From the NCBI RefSeq assembly GCF_015350805.1, contig NZ_JADKSG010000001.1:310001-374000 (forward strand): a DNA stretch of 64,000 nt, written 5' to 3'. Shown here piece after piece: positions 49,240 to 57,797 of the stretch. The translations under genes were made by a program, and so were the position numbers. Under the pieces are notes generated by a model, which was not told the origin of the DNA, did no database searches, and saw only the letters and a program-made list of their open reading frames with translations. Source of the DNA: Herbiconiux sp. VKM Ac-1786. GTDB lineage: Bacteria > Actinomycetota > Actinomycetes > Actinomycetales > Microbacteriaceae. Numbering within the stretch: the first letter of the stretch is position 1; every line of letters starts with the position of its first letter.

Positions 49240-52200
49240 TCAGAGCGAGATCGGCGAGGTCTCCACGAGCGACAGCTCGCGCACGCCGATCACCGAGGCG
49301 ATGCGGGCCGCCACGGCCTCCGGGTTCGTGAACAACTCGAAGGAGTGCACCCGCAGGTAGTGCCAGCCGAGACGGCGGAGCATGTCGGGCCGCAGGCGCA
49401 GTGACTCGCGGAGCGAGGTGGAGTGCACCACCGCATCCGTCTCGATCGCGATCGCGCGACCGTCGTGCGAGGCCACGAGCGTCAGCTTGCCGCGGTGCTC
49501 GAAGGCGACCTCGAGGCCCCGCGCACCGAGGCGGCGGGCCAAGTCGATCAGCAGCGCGTCGCCGGGGCTCGAGAAGGTGTCGGGCGTCGGGCCGGTCTCG
49601 GCCTCCTGCAGGATCTGGCGCAGCGCCACGACCCCGTAGTTCATCCGCTCCTCGTCGATGTCGGCGGGCATGAAGCAGCTCACGATGTCCATGGATCGAC
49701 GGGCCCTCGTCATACCGACGGCGAGCAGACGCTCTCCCCCGGGACGAGCGAGCCCGCCGAAGTTGGTGAGCACGCGGCCGTGGGCGGTCTTGCCGTAGCC
49801 GACCGAGAAGATCACGCGGTCGCGGCTCTGCGCCACCGACTGCTCGAGCGTGGCGACCATGAACGGCTCGGCACGCTCTTTCAGGATGAAGTCGGCCAGG
49901 TCGCTGCGCTTGGCGAACGCCGCCAGCACGGCCTGCTGCACGCGCACGGCGTGCTTCGGCGACGCGGTGATGACCATCAGCGACTCGCGCGGATAGTTGA
50001 TCGCGTGGTCGAGCACGAGCGAGACGACCTCGTCGACCTCGGCGTCGACGCTCTCGACGGCACCCGTCTCGGAGTCGGGCATGCCGCCGCGGCCCTCGAC
50101 GTAGTGCAGCGCGAGGCTGCCGTGGCCGAGGAAGGTGCCGGCCCAGGGCAGCGAGTCGATCTTGCCGCCGTAGAAGCGATGGTTGACGAGCTCGGCCAGG
50201 TCTTCGCCGCCCGCGCGGTAGCTGCGCGTGAGCGAGAGGGTCGGCACGAGGTCGGCCAGGCGGGCGAGCGCCGAGTCGGCGTGCAGCTCCTCGACCAGCT
50301 CGGCGTCGACCGCCGTGCGGGTGCGGGAGTCGTCGAAGGGCCGGATGGCGACCTCGAAGTGCGACGGGGTCTGCGTCACCGGGTCGCCGAAGGCGACGAC
50401 CTGGCGGCCGCGGCGGATGGCGCCCACGTTCTCGGCGAGGGTGGTCGCCCCCGCGTCGACGAGCACGACCGTGTCGAAGGTGATCGCGTCGGTGATCTGC
50501 GGCACCTCGTAGGGCGAGGCGAGCCAGACCGGAGCGAGCGCCTTGCCGAGGTGCGGAGCGGCCTCGTGCAGGCTCGCGGAGGTGACCTTGTCGGTGCGCA
50601 GCAGCTCCTTGAGCGCCGTCGCCTCGGTGGGGTGGTCGACGAGGCCGACGCTCCAGGTCTCGGCGAGCTGCCACGACAGCAGCTGCCCGTTCATCGAGGC
50701 GTGCGCCTCGTCGACGAGCCGGAAGTCGCCCTCGAGGCGGTCGAGCACGCCGGTGTTGGCGCCGAGCAGGGCGCGGTCGCCCTCGAGCATCAGCTCGAGC
50801 ACCGACTGCCACCAGGCGAGCTCGAGCTCGTCGGGCACGGCCGACTCGGGCACGTGGCGGTTGGACAGGTCGACCAGCAGCGGGTCGAGCGAGTGCTCGT
50901 GCAGCGAGTCGAGCAGGGCGGTGCGCTCCTGGAGGTTCGCGAGCACCTCGGACTCGGCGGCCAGGCCCTCGACCATGCCGATCAGCTGGTCGATCGGCAG
51001 CGCGGCGAGGTGCTGGGCGGTGCCCGAGCGACCGAGCGGCAGGTCGAGCTGCGCCAGGTCTTCGGTGACGCGCTGGAACGCGACCTGCACGTCGTTGATG
51101 CCGACGGGGATCTCCGGCGGGATGCCCGCCGCGGCGTAGCGGTACCAGAGTGTGCGCTGCTGCTGGATACGGCGCAGCGACTCGTTGATGTCGCCGATGT
51201 GCACGCCGGGACGCACGTACTCGCGGGCCAGCGCCTTGAGCCGGCGGCGCGAGGTCGACGACATCTGCGGGGCGTCACGGCGCGGCGAGGTGGCGGCGAT
51301 CAGGTCGGTGAGCGAGCGGTCGAAGACCACGGGCAGGAACTTGTCGAGCGTCTCGCGCAGGTCGGCGAGCAGGCGCAGGTAGGTGCCGAGCTCGTTCAGC
51401 GAGGTGAACGGGCGCATGCGGGTCTGGCCGATGAGCTCGTAGGCGCCGGTGAGCAGGCGCGGCAGGTCGGTGCGGTCGAGGCGCTTCGCGAGCTGGTGCG
51501 TGCGGTGGGCGTCGTCGCTCGAGGAGAACTGGGCACCGTACCAGGGCGAGTCGTCGGGGCCGTAGCGGAACTGACCGAGCTCGGCCGCGCGGCTGAGCGT
51601 CTTGGCGGCCTTGGCGCGGCCGGTCGCGAGCGACTCGAGTGCGGCCCGGTCGAGCCGGGCCGTCGTCGAGGGCGGGTTCGGCAGCAGCGCCAGCCGGGCG
51701 AGCTCGCGCAGCGCGTCGAGCACCGAGACCTTGAGGGTCGGGTCGACGCGCGACATCGAGGAGCGGTAGTCGAGCAGCACGCCGCGCAGGCGCACGAGGG
51801 CCTCGTCGATGTCGGCGACCCGGGGCTGGGACGCCTTCTCGTTGCGGCCGATCGACTGGATCAGGTCGCGCCGCAGGGTGCGCGGCGAGACGGCGACGCC
51901 GGGCAGGCCCACGTCGCTCAGCCGGCGGCCGATGCCGCTGAGGCTGAGGCGGCGGGGGCTGACGACGAGCACGCGCTTGTTCTGCGCGACGAGGGCGCCG
52001 ATGGCGTTCACGATGGTCTGGGTGCCCCCGGTGCCGGGCAGGGTCTTCACCACGATGGAGTTGCCGCCCGAGATCTGGGCGATCACGTTCTCCTGCTCGC
52101 TGTCGGCGTCGAGCAGCAGGGTGTCGGTGCTGGGGGCGCGGTGGTCCTGCGGCGAGGGCTCGACCGGGTGGTAGCCCTCCTGCACGGCCCGACGGGAGCT

Positions 52201-53034
52201 GAAGTTGCCCGCGAGGGCGTCGAGCACCGGATGCGCGAGCTCCACGCTGTCCGCCAGCATGGCGCTCGACACGTCGGCGAACGACGACACCACGAGTCGC
52301 GGCTGCACGGCGAACCAGGGCAGGTGGGAGGTGAGGCTGCGCAGCCGGTCGATCACGGGCTGCGGCTTGAACACGCCGCTGGACTGCGCCAGCGCCACGA
52401 GGCTCTCGCCGTCGAGCGTGATGCCGAACTGCTCCTGCAGCGCACGCACGAGCACCGGGTTCACGAAGGGCACGCCGCGGAGCTTCAGCTCGAAGTCACG
52501 GCCGTAGCGGCGCACCGAGATGGGACGCAGGAGGACGGGCGCGCGGAACTGCTGCGCGCCGGCGTCGCCGACTCCGGCCGGGCTGCCGTCGGGGTTCGGC
52601 GCTCGCCACTCGGCCAGGCCGATGGCGAGGTGCACGGAGTCGATGCCCCGCACCGAGCGGAGCTCGACGCCCTTGTCGGTGATGGCGCCCGCCGCGATGC
52701 GGGCGTTCCGGAGCGCGAGCTCGTCACGGATGAGGCTCGACAGCAGCGTCGAGTTGCCCGTGATGAACTGGGCGAGACCACCGGGATGGGTGGTGCTGAG
52801 CTCGATCCGCGAGCGGGGGGTGTCGTCGAAGACGATCAGCGGGGACTCGCCGCCGAGCGCCGCGATCTCCGCGCGCCACTCGTCGCGGGCGGGTTCGACG
52901 AGACTCTCCGTCGTGAACACCTGTCCGATCGGGCCACCGGCAGCGGACTGCCCGTTGCGGCCCCAGGCCGACTCGGCAGAGTCGGGGGCAGACGTCGGAT
53001 CGTCTGCTTCTCGTTTCTTATCGGCACGCCACAC
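49240..53034 (-). CDS. Very large helicase-like protein with degenerate ATPase and nuclease motifs
   Basis: This 1,264-residue protein has the overall plan of SF1 (DNA2/NAM7-type) helicases: a long N-terminal domain, a P-loop segment at 328-350, a domain with YRAGGEDLAELVNHRFYGGKI, an SF1 motif (GRVLTNFGGLARPGGERLLAVGMTRAR) and a C-terminal Vsr/MTES_1575-like nuclease region. Key residues are missing: the P-loop reads LPGTGGTQT with G337 instead of Lys, Walker B reads VVLVDAGAT instead of an acidic pair, and the nuclease lacks the first Asp, keeping only AIETDA. So it may be inactive as an ATPase. GTG 53034 is the start: TACTGT six bases upstream fits the leaderless pattern; a TTG at 53073 has no signal. 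Confidence 0.8.
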   Translation of the reverse strand: MWRADKKREADDPTSAPDSAESAWGRNGQSAAGGPIGQVFTTESLVEPARDEWRAEIAALGGESPLIVFDDTPRSRIELSTTHPGGLAQFITGNSTLLSSLIRDELALRNARIAAGAITDKGVELRSVRGIDSVHLAIGLAEWRAPNPDGSPAGVGDAGAQQFRAPVLLRPISVRRYGRDFELKLRGVPFVNPVLVRALQEQFGITLDGESLVALAQSSGVFKPQPVIDRLRSLTSHLPWFAVQPRLVVSSFADVSSAMLADSVELAHPVLDALAGNFSSRRAVQEGYHPVEPSPQDHRAPSTDTLLLDADSEQENVIAQISGGNSIVVKTLPGTGGTQTIVNAIGALVAQNKRVLVVSPRRLSLSGIGRRLSDVGLPGVAVSPRTLRRDLIQSIGRNEKASQPRVADIDEALVRLRGVLLDYRSSMSRVDPTLKVSVLDALRELARLALLPNPPSTTARLDRAALESLATGRAKAAKTLSRAAELGQFRYGPDDSPWYGAQFSSSDDAHRTHQLAKRLDRTDLPRLLTGAYELIGQTRMRPFTSLNELGTYLRLLADLRETLDKFLPVVFDRSLTDLIAATSPRRDAPQMSSTSRRRLKALAREYVRPGVHIGDINESLRRIQQQRTLWYRYAAAGIPPEIPVGINDVQVAFQRVTEDLAQLDLPLGRSGTAQHLAALPIDQLIGMVEGLAAESEVLANLQERTALLDSLHEHSLDPLLVDLSNRHVPESAVPDELELAWWQSVLELMLEGDRALLGANTGVLDRLEGDFRLVDEAHASMNGQLLSWQLAETWSVGLVDHPTEATALKELLRTDKVTSASLHEAAPHLGKALAPVWLASPYEVPQITDAITFDTVVLVDAGATTLAENVGAIRRGRQVVAFGDPVTQTPSHFEVAIRPFDDSRTRTAVDAELVEELHADSALARLADLVPTLSLTRSYRAGGEDLAELVNHRFYGGKIDSLPWAGTFLGHGSLALHYVEGRGGMPDSETGAVESVDAEVDEVVSLVLDHAINYPRESLMVITASPKHAVRVQQAVLAAFAKRSDLADFILKERAEPFMVATLEQSVAQSRDRVIFSVGYGKTAHGRVLTNFGGLARPGGERLLAVGMTRARRSMDIVSCFMPADIDEERMNYGVVALRQILQEAETGPTPDTFSSPGDALLIDLARRLGARGLEVAFEHRGKLTLVASHDGRAIAIETDAVVHSTSLRESLRLRPDMLRRLGWHYLRVHSFELFTNPEAVAARIASVIGVRELSLVETSPISL

Positions 53035-53126
53035 ACCGCCACAGTACGTGCGACCTCCCGGAATATCGCGCAACCACAGGCGAGTTTCGGAATAAACGGG
53101 GGCACGGAGCCGCTGAGAACAGGGAC

Positions 53127-54233
53127 ATGGCTGCTCTCTCGGTACTCGACCTCATCCCCGTCCGCTCCGACCAGACGACGGGTGACGCCGTCGCCGCCAG
53201 CCTCGCGCTCGCCCAGGCGGCCGACCGGCTCGGCTACACGCGGTACTGGATGGCCGAGCACCACAACATGCCGTCGGTGGCCTCGACCTCCCCCGCGACC
53301 CTGATCGCGCACTTCGCGGCGGGCACCTCGCGCATCCGGCTGGGCTCGGGCGGCGTCATGCTCCCCAACCACGCCGCCCTCACCGTGGCCGAGCAATTCG
53401 CCCTGCTCGAGGCCATCCACCCGGGCCGCATCGACCTCGGTCTCGGCCGCGCGCCGGGCTCCGACCCCGTCACCGCCTACATGCTGCGCGGGCAGCGCTC
53501 GGCGAGCGACAGCGACCCCGCGGCCTCGTTCCCCACCGACGTCGAGACGGTGGCCGCCCTGCTGGGTTCCGACCGGGCGGCCGACTGCCCCTTCGGCGAC
53601 GAGCAGCCCGGCGTCGGCCTGACCGTCGGCGGCCGGTCCTACGAGCTGAAGGCCACGCCCCGCAGCAGCTCGGCACCCGAGCTCTGGCTGCTCGGCTCGA
53701 GCGACTACAGCGCCGCCCTGGCCGCGAAGCTCGGCACGGCCTACGTCTTCGCCAACCACTTCGGCCAGCCCGGCATCGACCGCGCCCTGGCGCTCTACCG
53801 CGACGGCTTCCAGCCCTCCGAGGCCCTCGCGGCGCCGAAGACGCTGCTGACGGTCAACGTCTCGGTCGCCGGCACCGTCGACGAGGCCCGCCGCCGTGCG
53901 CTCCCCCAGCTGATCGCCATGGCGCGGCTCCGCACGGGCGGCGTGCTCGGTCCGCAGCTCACCGTCGAGGAGGCCGAGGCCACCGTCCTCAGCCCGATGG
54001 AGGAGCAGTCAGTGCTCGAGCAGGAGCGGCACTGGCTGATCGGCACCGCCGATGAGGTCGAGTCGCGCATCCGCTCACTGATGCAGCGCCACGGCGTCGA
54101 CGAGGTCATGGTCTCCCCCGTCGCCGGCTCGCTCGGCGCCGACGGGCCGCGCGAGGCACCGGCGCGCGTCGAGTCGCTCGAGCTGCTCGCCACCCGCTTC
54201 CCCGAGCTCACGTCGGAGCTGCAGCCGGCCTGA
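53127..54233 (+). CDS. Luciferase-like monooxygenase (LLM class, MsnO8 family)
   Basis: The 368-residue flavin-dependent enzyme begins MAALSVLDLIPVRSDQTTGDAVAASLALAQAADRLGYTRYW, followed by MAEHHNMPSVASTSPATL and RIRLGSGGVMLPNHAAL and ERFALLEAIHPGRIDLGLGRAPGSD type segments. These motifs match the MsnO8 subgroup. It uses FMNH2 or F420H2 and O2 on an unknown substrate. AGGGA precedes ATG 53127. It is divergent from the helicase-like gene, with only 92 bases between them. Confidence 0.87.
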   Translation: MAALSVLDLIPVRSDQTTGDAVAASLALAQAADRLGYTRYWMAEHHNMPSVASTSPATLIAHFAAGTSRIRLGSGGVMLPNHAALTVAEQFALLEAIHPGRIDLGLGRAPGSDPVTAYMLRGQRSASDSDPAASFPTDVETVAALLGSDRAADCPFGDEQPGVGLTVGGRSYELKATPRSSSAPELWLLGSSDYSAALAAKLGTAYVFANHFGQPGIDRALALYRDGFQPSEALAAPKTLLTVNVSVAGTVDEARRRALPQLIAMARLRTGGVLGPQLTVEEAEATVLSPMEEQSVLEQERHWLIGTADEVESRIRSLMQRHGVDEVMVSPVAGSLGADGPREAPARVESLELLATRFPELTSELQPA

Positions 54234-54274
54234 CCCCGCCGGTCCCGTCGCCGGATGCAGCCGGCCGGCGGGGA

Positions 54275-54286
54275 GAACGAGTGTTC
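54275..54286. promoter_or_regulatory. Possible TetR operator
   Basis: GAAC-GAGT-GTTC is an inverted repeat lying four bases before the TAGGAT -10 (54290-54295) of the tetR gene, where a bound dimer would block transcription. Short arms make this a modest call. It fits autorepression. Confidence 0.4.
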
Positions 54287-54301
54287 CGTTAGGATTGCCG
54301 C

Positions 54302-54910
54302 GTGTCCACCGCTCTCGACGTCGATCCCGCCCCGGCTGCCGCCGGGCGCGTGTCGGTGGCGCGGGAGCGGCTCGTCGCGGTGGCGTCGGAGCTGTTCTAC
54401 CGCGAGGGCATCCACCGGGTGGGCATGGACCGGGTGCTCGCCGAGGCGAACGTCACACGCGCGACGATGTACCGGCACTTCACCGGCAAGGAGGCGCTCG
54501 TCGCCGCCTACCTCGAGCGGGAGGACGCGGGGGTGCGCGGCCTGTTCGCCACCGTGGCCGTCGCGGCGGGCGACGACCCCCGGCGGCTCGTCGAACTGCT
54601 GATCGAGGCGATCGCCGACGACGTCGCCGAGCGGCACGACCGCGGCTGCCCGTTCATCAACGCGGCGGCCGAGTTCCCGGATGCGGCGAGCCCGATCCGG
54701 GCGATCGTCACGCGGCACCGCGCCTGGTTCCGCACCACGGTCCGCGACGCGCTGGTGGCGGCGCACGGCCCCGAGGTCTTCGACGCCGACGAGGCGGCCG
54801 CGACGCTGGTGCTGCTCCGCGACGCCGCGCTCGTCGGCGCCTATCTCGACGGCTTCGAGCTCGTGCGCCCCGCCTTCGTCAGCCGCGCCCGGGCCGCCGC
54901 CGCACTCTGA
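54302..54910 (+). CDS. TetR-family transcriptional regulator
   Basis: The 202-residue repressor has an N-terminal HTH (RERLVAVASELFYREGIHRVGMDRVLAEANVTRATMYRHFTGKEALVAAYL) followed by an all-helical ligand domain containing CPFINAAAEF, typical of TetR regulators in the AcrR/YxaF-like group. GTG 54302 fits a leaderless start, with TAGGAT six bases upstream. Its targets are unknown; the luciferase-like gene upstream or the Eis-like gene downstream are candidates. Confidence 0.92.
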   Translation: MSTALDVDPAPAAAGRVSVARERLVAVASELFYREGIHRVGMDRVLAEANVTRATMYRHFTGKEALVAAYLEREDAGVRGLFATVAVAAGDDPRRLVELLIEAIADDVAERHDRGCPFINAAAEFPDAASPIRAIVTRHRAWFRTTVRDALVAAHGPEVFDADEAAATLVLLRDAALVGAYLDGFELVRPAFVSRARAAAAL

Positions 54911-54928
54911 CCCGGCGACGCCCGCGCG

Positions 54929-56230
54929 TCAGAAGTGGGTGACGCCGTACACCGGGGCCACCGGGGCGAGCAGCGACCGCAGTCGCTGCACGCCGCCCGC
55001 CGCGCGCTCCTCCAGCCGTCCGGCCGCCGCCAGCACGCGCGGGTCGACCCCGCCGAGGTAGAGCGAGCCGAGCGCCGAGGCGTCCACGACCACGTCGGGC
55101 GCCGCGTCGTCCCGTCGTTCCAGGCGCTCGACCGACCCGACGCCCCCGGCGACCCGCAGGCGGAAGGTGCCGGCGGCGTAGCCGAGCGCATCCGTCACGT
55201 CGAGCACCGCCTCGCCGTCGTTGAGGTAGCCACGGGCCGCGAAGGCGCGCTCGACGTCGAGCACCCTGAGCCAGAGCCAGTCCTCGACGAACGTCGTCTT
55301 CACCAGGCGCGAGTCGGTGAGCGCGAACGGCAGCGGATCCTCGAGCGGCGCGAACTCCCACTCGACGCGCTCGACGAGGTCGACCGAGCCGAGGAAGTCC
55401 CAGAGCCCGAGGTACGCTTCGTCGTCGGCGGCCACCAGGTCGATGATGCCGAGGGTGAACGGCTCCTTCTCCCAGCCCTGGAACTTGTAGGCCACGTAGC
55501 CGTCGATCGCCCCCGACTCGTCGTAGTGCACCGCCGCGTGCACGGCGTCGTCGGGCTCGCCCTTGTCGTCGGCGAGGCCGGCCGCCCGGTCCCAGTACTT
55601 GGCGTGCCGGTCGATCGATCCCGGGTGGGTGGCGTGGAAGCGGGCGAAGATCTCGGGGCCGATGGTGCGCAGGGTGGCCGCCTCGATCAGCTCCGCGCGG
55701 CCGCGGGGCTCGCCGAGCATCCGGAACCGGCTGTCGGTCGTGACCGTGACGTGCCGCACCCAGGTGGCCTCGCCGAACCCGAAGCGCCGGTAGATGCCCG
55801 CCTCGGAGGCGGTGAGGCCGGCCAGGGCGTAGCCGTCGTCGACCGCCTGCTGCAGGTCGGCGGTCATCAGGGTGCGCAGGAGTCCGCGGCGACGGTGGGT
55901 CGGACGCACGGTGACGTTCGAGACGAGGTGCACGTCGAGCGGTGCGGCCGCGCCGGTGTTCAGGGTGCCGGGGAACCAGGCGAAGGTGGCGACGGGCACC
56001 TCGACGCCGAGCGCGCCGGTGGGAGCGGTGCGGGCGTAGACGCCGGTCAGGCGGCGGCCGTCGGCGGTGAGGCGCTCGACCGAGCGGGCGAGCACCGTCT
56101 CGCTCTTCCGCGGATCGTGGAAGCCGCGCGTCTCGGCCTGCAGCCAGGCGGCCGACGCCGGGTCGGGCGTGCCGTCCTCCGCCACGGCGGCGGGGAAGGT
56201 GCGGAAGTCGTACTCGTCATGCGAAACCAT
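54929..56230 (-). CDS. Eis-like GNAT acetyltransferase
   Basis: The 433-residue protein is of the enhanced-intracellular-survival (Eis) type: GNAT domain with NVTVRPTHRRRGLLRTLMTADLQQAVDDGYALAGLTASEAGIYRRFGFGEAT (acetyl-CoA loop and core), a central GNAT-like pseudo-domain, then a C-terminal sterol-carrier-like fold. It ends GVTHF, the C-terminal carboxylate expected to deprotonate substrate. Eis enzymes acetylate aminoglycosides and other amines. TAGCCT six bases before ATG 56230 suggests a leaderless message. It converges with tetR. Confidence 0.9.
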   Translation of the reverse strand: MVSHDEYDFRTFPAAVAEDGTPDPASAAWLQAETRGFHDPRKSETVLARSVERLTADGRRLTGVYARTAPTGALGVEVPVATFAWFPGTLNTGAAAPLDVHLVSNVTVRPTHRRRGLLRTLMTADLQQAVDDGYALAGLTASEAGIYRRFGFGEATWVRHVTVTTDSRFRMLGEPRGRAELIEAATLRTIGPEIFARFHATHPGSIDRHAKYWDRAAGLADDKGEPDDAVHAAVHYDESGAIDGYVAYKFQGWEKEPFTLGIIDLVAADDEAYLGLWDFLGSVDLVERVEWEFAPLEDPLPFALTDSRLVKTTFVEDWLWLRVLDVERAFAARGYLNDGEAVLDVTDALGYAAGTFRLRVAGGVGSVERLERRDDAAPDVVVDASALGSLYLGGVDPRVLAAAGRLEERAAGGVQRLRSLLAPVAPVYGVTHF

Positions 56231-56306
56231 GACTCCAGGCTATTGGCTGCGACGCACAGGGAGCTGGGCCCACGACGGCGGAAACCGCCCGTTAAACGTT
56301 GGTGGA

Positions 56307-56322
56307 GAGGGCCGAAGCCCTC
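56307..56322. terminator. Short GC hairpin
   Basis: GAGGGC-CGAA-GCCCTC forms a perfect stem of six with a tetraloop in the 136-base gap between the convergent-facing GNAT gene (56367-56651) and the Eis-like gene. It may end transcription of the small GNAT gene. Nothing else was recognised in this gap. Confidence 0.5.
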
Positions 56323-56366
56323 CCCGCAGATGACTATAGCGGTCTGTCGGCCCCGGCGCCAATCGC

Positions 56367-56651
56367 TCAGCGGGTCAGCAGGCCGGCGCGCTCCGGATGC
56401 TCGTCGAACCACTTGCCGACGTACCAGCACATGGGCACCACCCGGTACCCGGTCGTCGCCTCGACGTCGTCGACGGCGTAGGTGACGATCTCGCCGGCAT
56501 AGCCCTTGCCGCGCTGCTTGGGGTCGGTGAAGGTGTGGGTGAACGAGATCTGCTGCCCGCCGACGACGTAGTCGACCGCGCTGACGAGCGCCCCGTCGAC
56601 CCGCAGTGCGTAGCGCTTCGCGTCGACGTCGTGACTGAATTCGCGTGCCAT
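56367..56651 (-). CDS. Small GNAT-like acetyltransferase (YidJ type)
   Basis: The 94-residue single-domain protein matches the YidJ/GCN5-like N-acyltransferase group: SFTHTFTDPKQRGKGYAGEIVTYAVDDVEATTGYRVVPMCWYVGKWFDEHPE. The segment RGKGYAG is the acyl-CoA binding loop and the C-terminal YVGKWFDEHPE is a strong family mark. Its acceptor is unknown. TAGGGT six bases before the ATG suggests a leaderless transcript. Confidence 0.88.
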   Translation of the reverse strand: MAREFSHDVDAKRYALRVDGALVSAVDYVVGGQQISFTHTFTDPKQRGKGYAGEIVTYAVDDVEATTGYRVVPMCWYVGKWFDEHPERAGLLTR

Positions 56652-56747
56652 GGCCTCACCCTACGCCCGCCCCGGAGCCGCCCGGTGAACCGTCGCTGGC
56701 GCCGGGACGCCCGGATGAATAGTGTGAGCCCTATCCACAGGAGCGAG

Positions 56748-57740
56748 GTGATCGCGGTGAAGAAGCCGAGCGAGACCAGGGTCGTCGAGTACGACCGCAC
56801 CGGAGACGTCGACGTGCTCGAGAACCGCACGCGGCCGCTCGCCCCACCGCCGCCCGGCCACGTCACGGTCGAGGTGATCGCCACGGGCATCAGCCACATC
56901 GACATCTTCATCCGCGACGGCCGCGAGGCGACCTGGGAGGACGAGCCGTTCCCCCGCCGCTCGGGCAGCGACTTCGCCGGCATCGTCGTCGACTCGGCCG
57001 ACCCCCGGTTCCCGCGTGGCTCCGACGTCGTGGGGCACGTGCGCTCGGGCGCCCACGCCACCTACCTCACCGTTCCCGCCACCGCGCTCGTCAAGAAGCC
57101 CTCGCGGCTCAGCTGGGAGACGGCCGGCGGCCTCTACCTCGCCGGCGTCACGGCGCTCGACACCCTCGACGACCTGCACATCGGCGCGGGCGACACCGTC
57201 GTCATCTCGGCCGCCGCGGGCGGCGTCGGCAGCATCGAGGCGCAGCTCGCCAAGCACCGCGGCGCGAAGGTCATCGGCACCTGCGGCGCCCGCAACTTCG
57301 ACTACCTGCGCCAGCTCGGCATCACCCCGGTGGAGTACGGCCCCGGCATCGCCGACCGCATCCGGGCGGCGGCCCCCGGTGGCGTCACGGCGTTCATCGA
57401 CAACTTCGGGCAGGACGGCCACGAGCTGGCCCGCGAGCTCGACGTGCCCACCGAGCGGTACCGCTCGAGCGCCGACCGCCGCGAGGTCGAGCTGGCCCTG
57501 CTGCGCGACGACGAGGAGTCGGTCGCCCACGGCACCCGCCAGCTCGAGACCCTCGTCGGCCTCGCCGAGTCGCAGGCCTTTACGCTGCTCATCTCGGGCT
57601 TCTACCCCCTCACCGACGTGGTGCGCGCCTACGCCGACCTGCAGCGCCTGCACTCGCGCGGCAAGGTGGTGCTCGGCACGCAGCCCGTCTCGACCTCCCG
57701 CCACCTCAAGGCGCGCGACGTGGCCGACGCCCGCACCTGA
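56748..57740 (+). CDS. Zinc-independent medium-chain oxidoreductase (quinone reductase-like)
   Basis: The 330-residue MDR enzyme has an N-terminal GroES-like domain (VEVIATGISHIDIFIRDGRE, PRRSGSDFAGIVVDSADPRFPRGSDVVGHV) and a Rossmann domain with AAAGGVGSIEAQLAKHRGAKVIGTCGARNFDYL. There are no zinc ligands, so it is of the quinone oxidoreductase type and would use NADPH. GTG 56748 is preferred for its AGGAG; GTG 56757 is an alternative with GAGG at good spacing. It precedes the short LuxR gene by 57 bases. Confidence 0.87.
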   Translation: MIAVKKPSETRVVEYDRTGDVDVLENRTRPLAPPPPGHVTVEVIATGISHIDIFIRDGREATWEDEPFPRRSGSDFAGIVVDSADPRFPRGSDVVGHVRSGAHATYLTVPATALVKKPSRLSWETAGGLYLAGVTALDTLDDLHIGAGDTVVISAAAGGVGSIEAQLAKHRGAKVIGTCGARNFDYLRQLGITPVEYGPGIADRIRAAAPGGVTAFIDNFGQDGHELARELDVPTERYRSSADRREVELALLRDDEESVAHGTRQLETLVGLAESQAFTLLISGFYPLTDVVRAYADLQRLHSRGKVVLGTQPVSTSRHLKARDVADART

Positions 57741-57797
57741 CACAGGGCCGCCACCCGACGCAATCCCCTTGGAGGTCTGGCGTGCGGCGAGGGCACG

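Noticed and set aside
49423-53304. 1,293-codon plus-strand ORF opposite the helicase-like gene
   Set aside because: Its translation is a repetitive Arg/Glu/Val/Leu mix without any motif. The minus-strand frame has helicase-like blocks and a promoter-like signal.
56231-56366. Small RNA or riboswitch around the 56307 hairpin
   Set aside because: Only a six-pair stem with tetraloop is evident; no conserved riboswitch or 6C-type motif was recognised.
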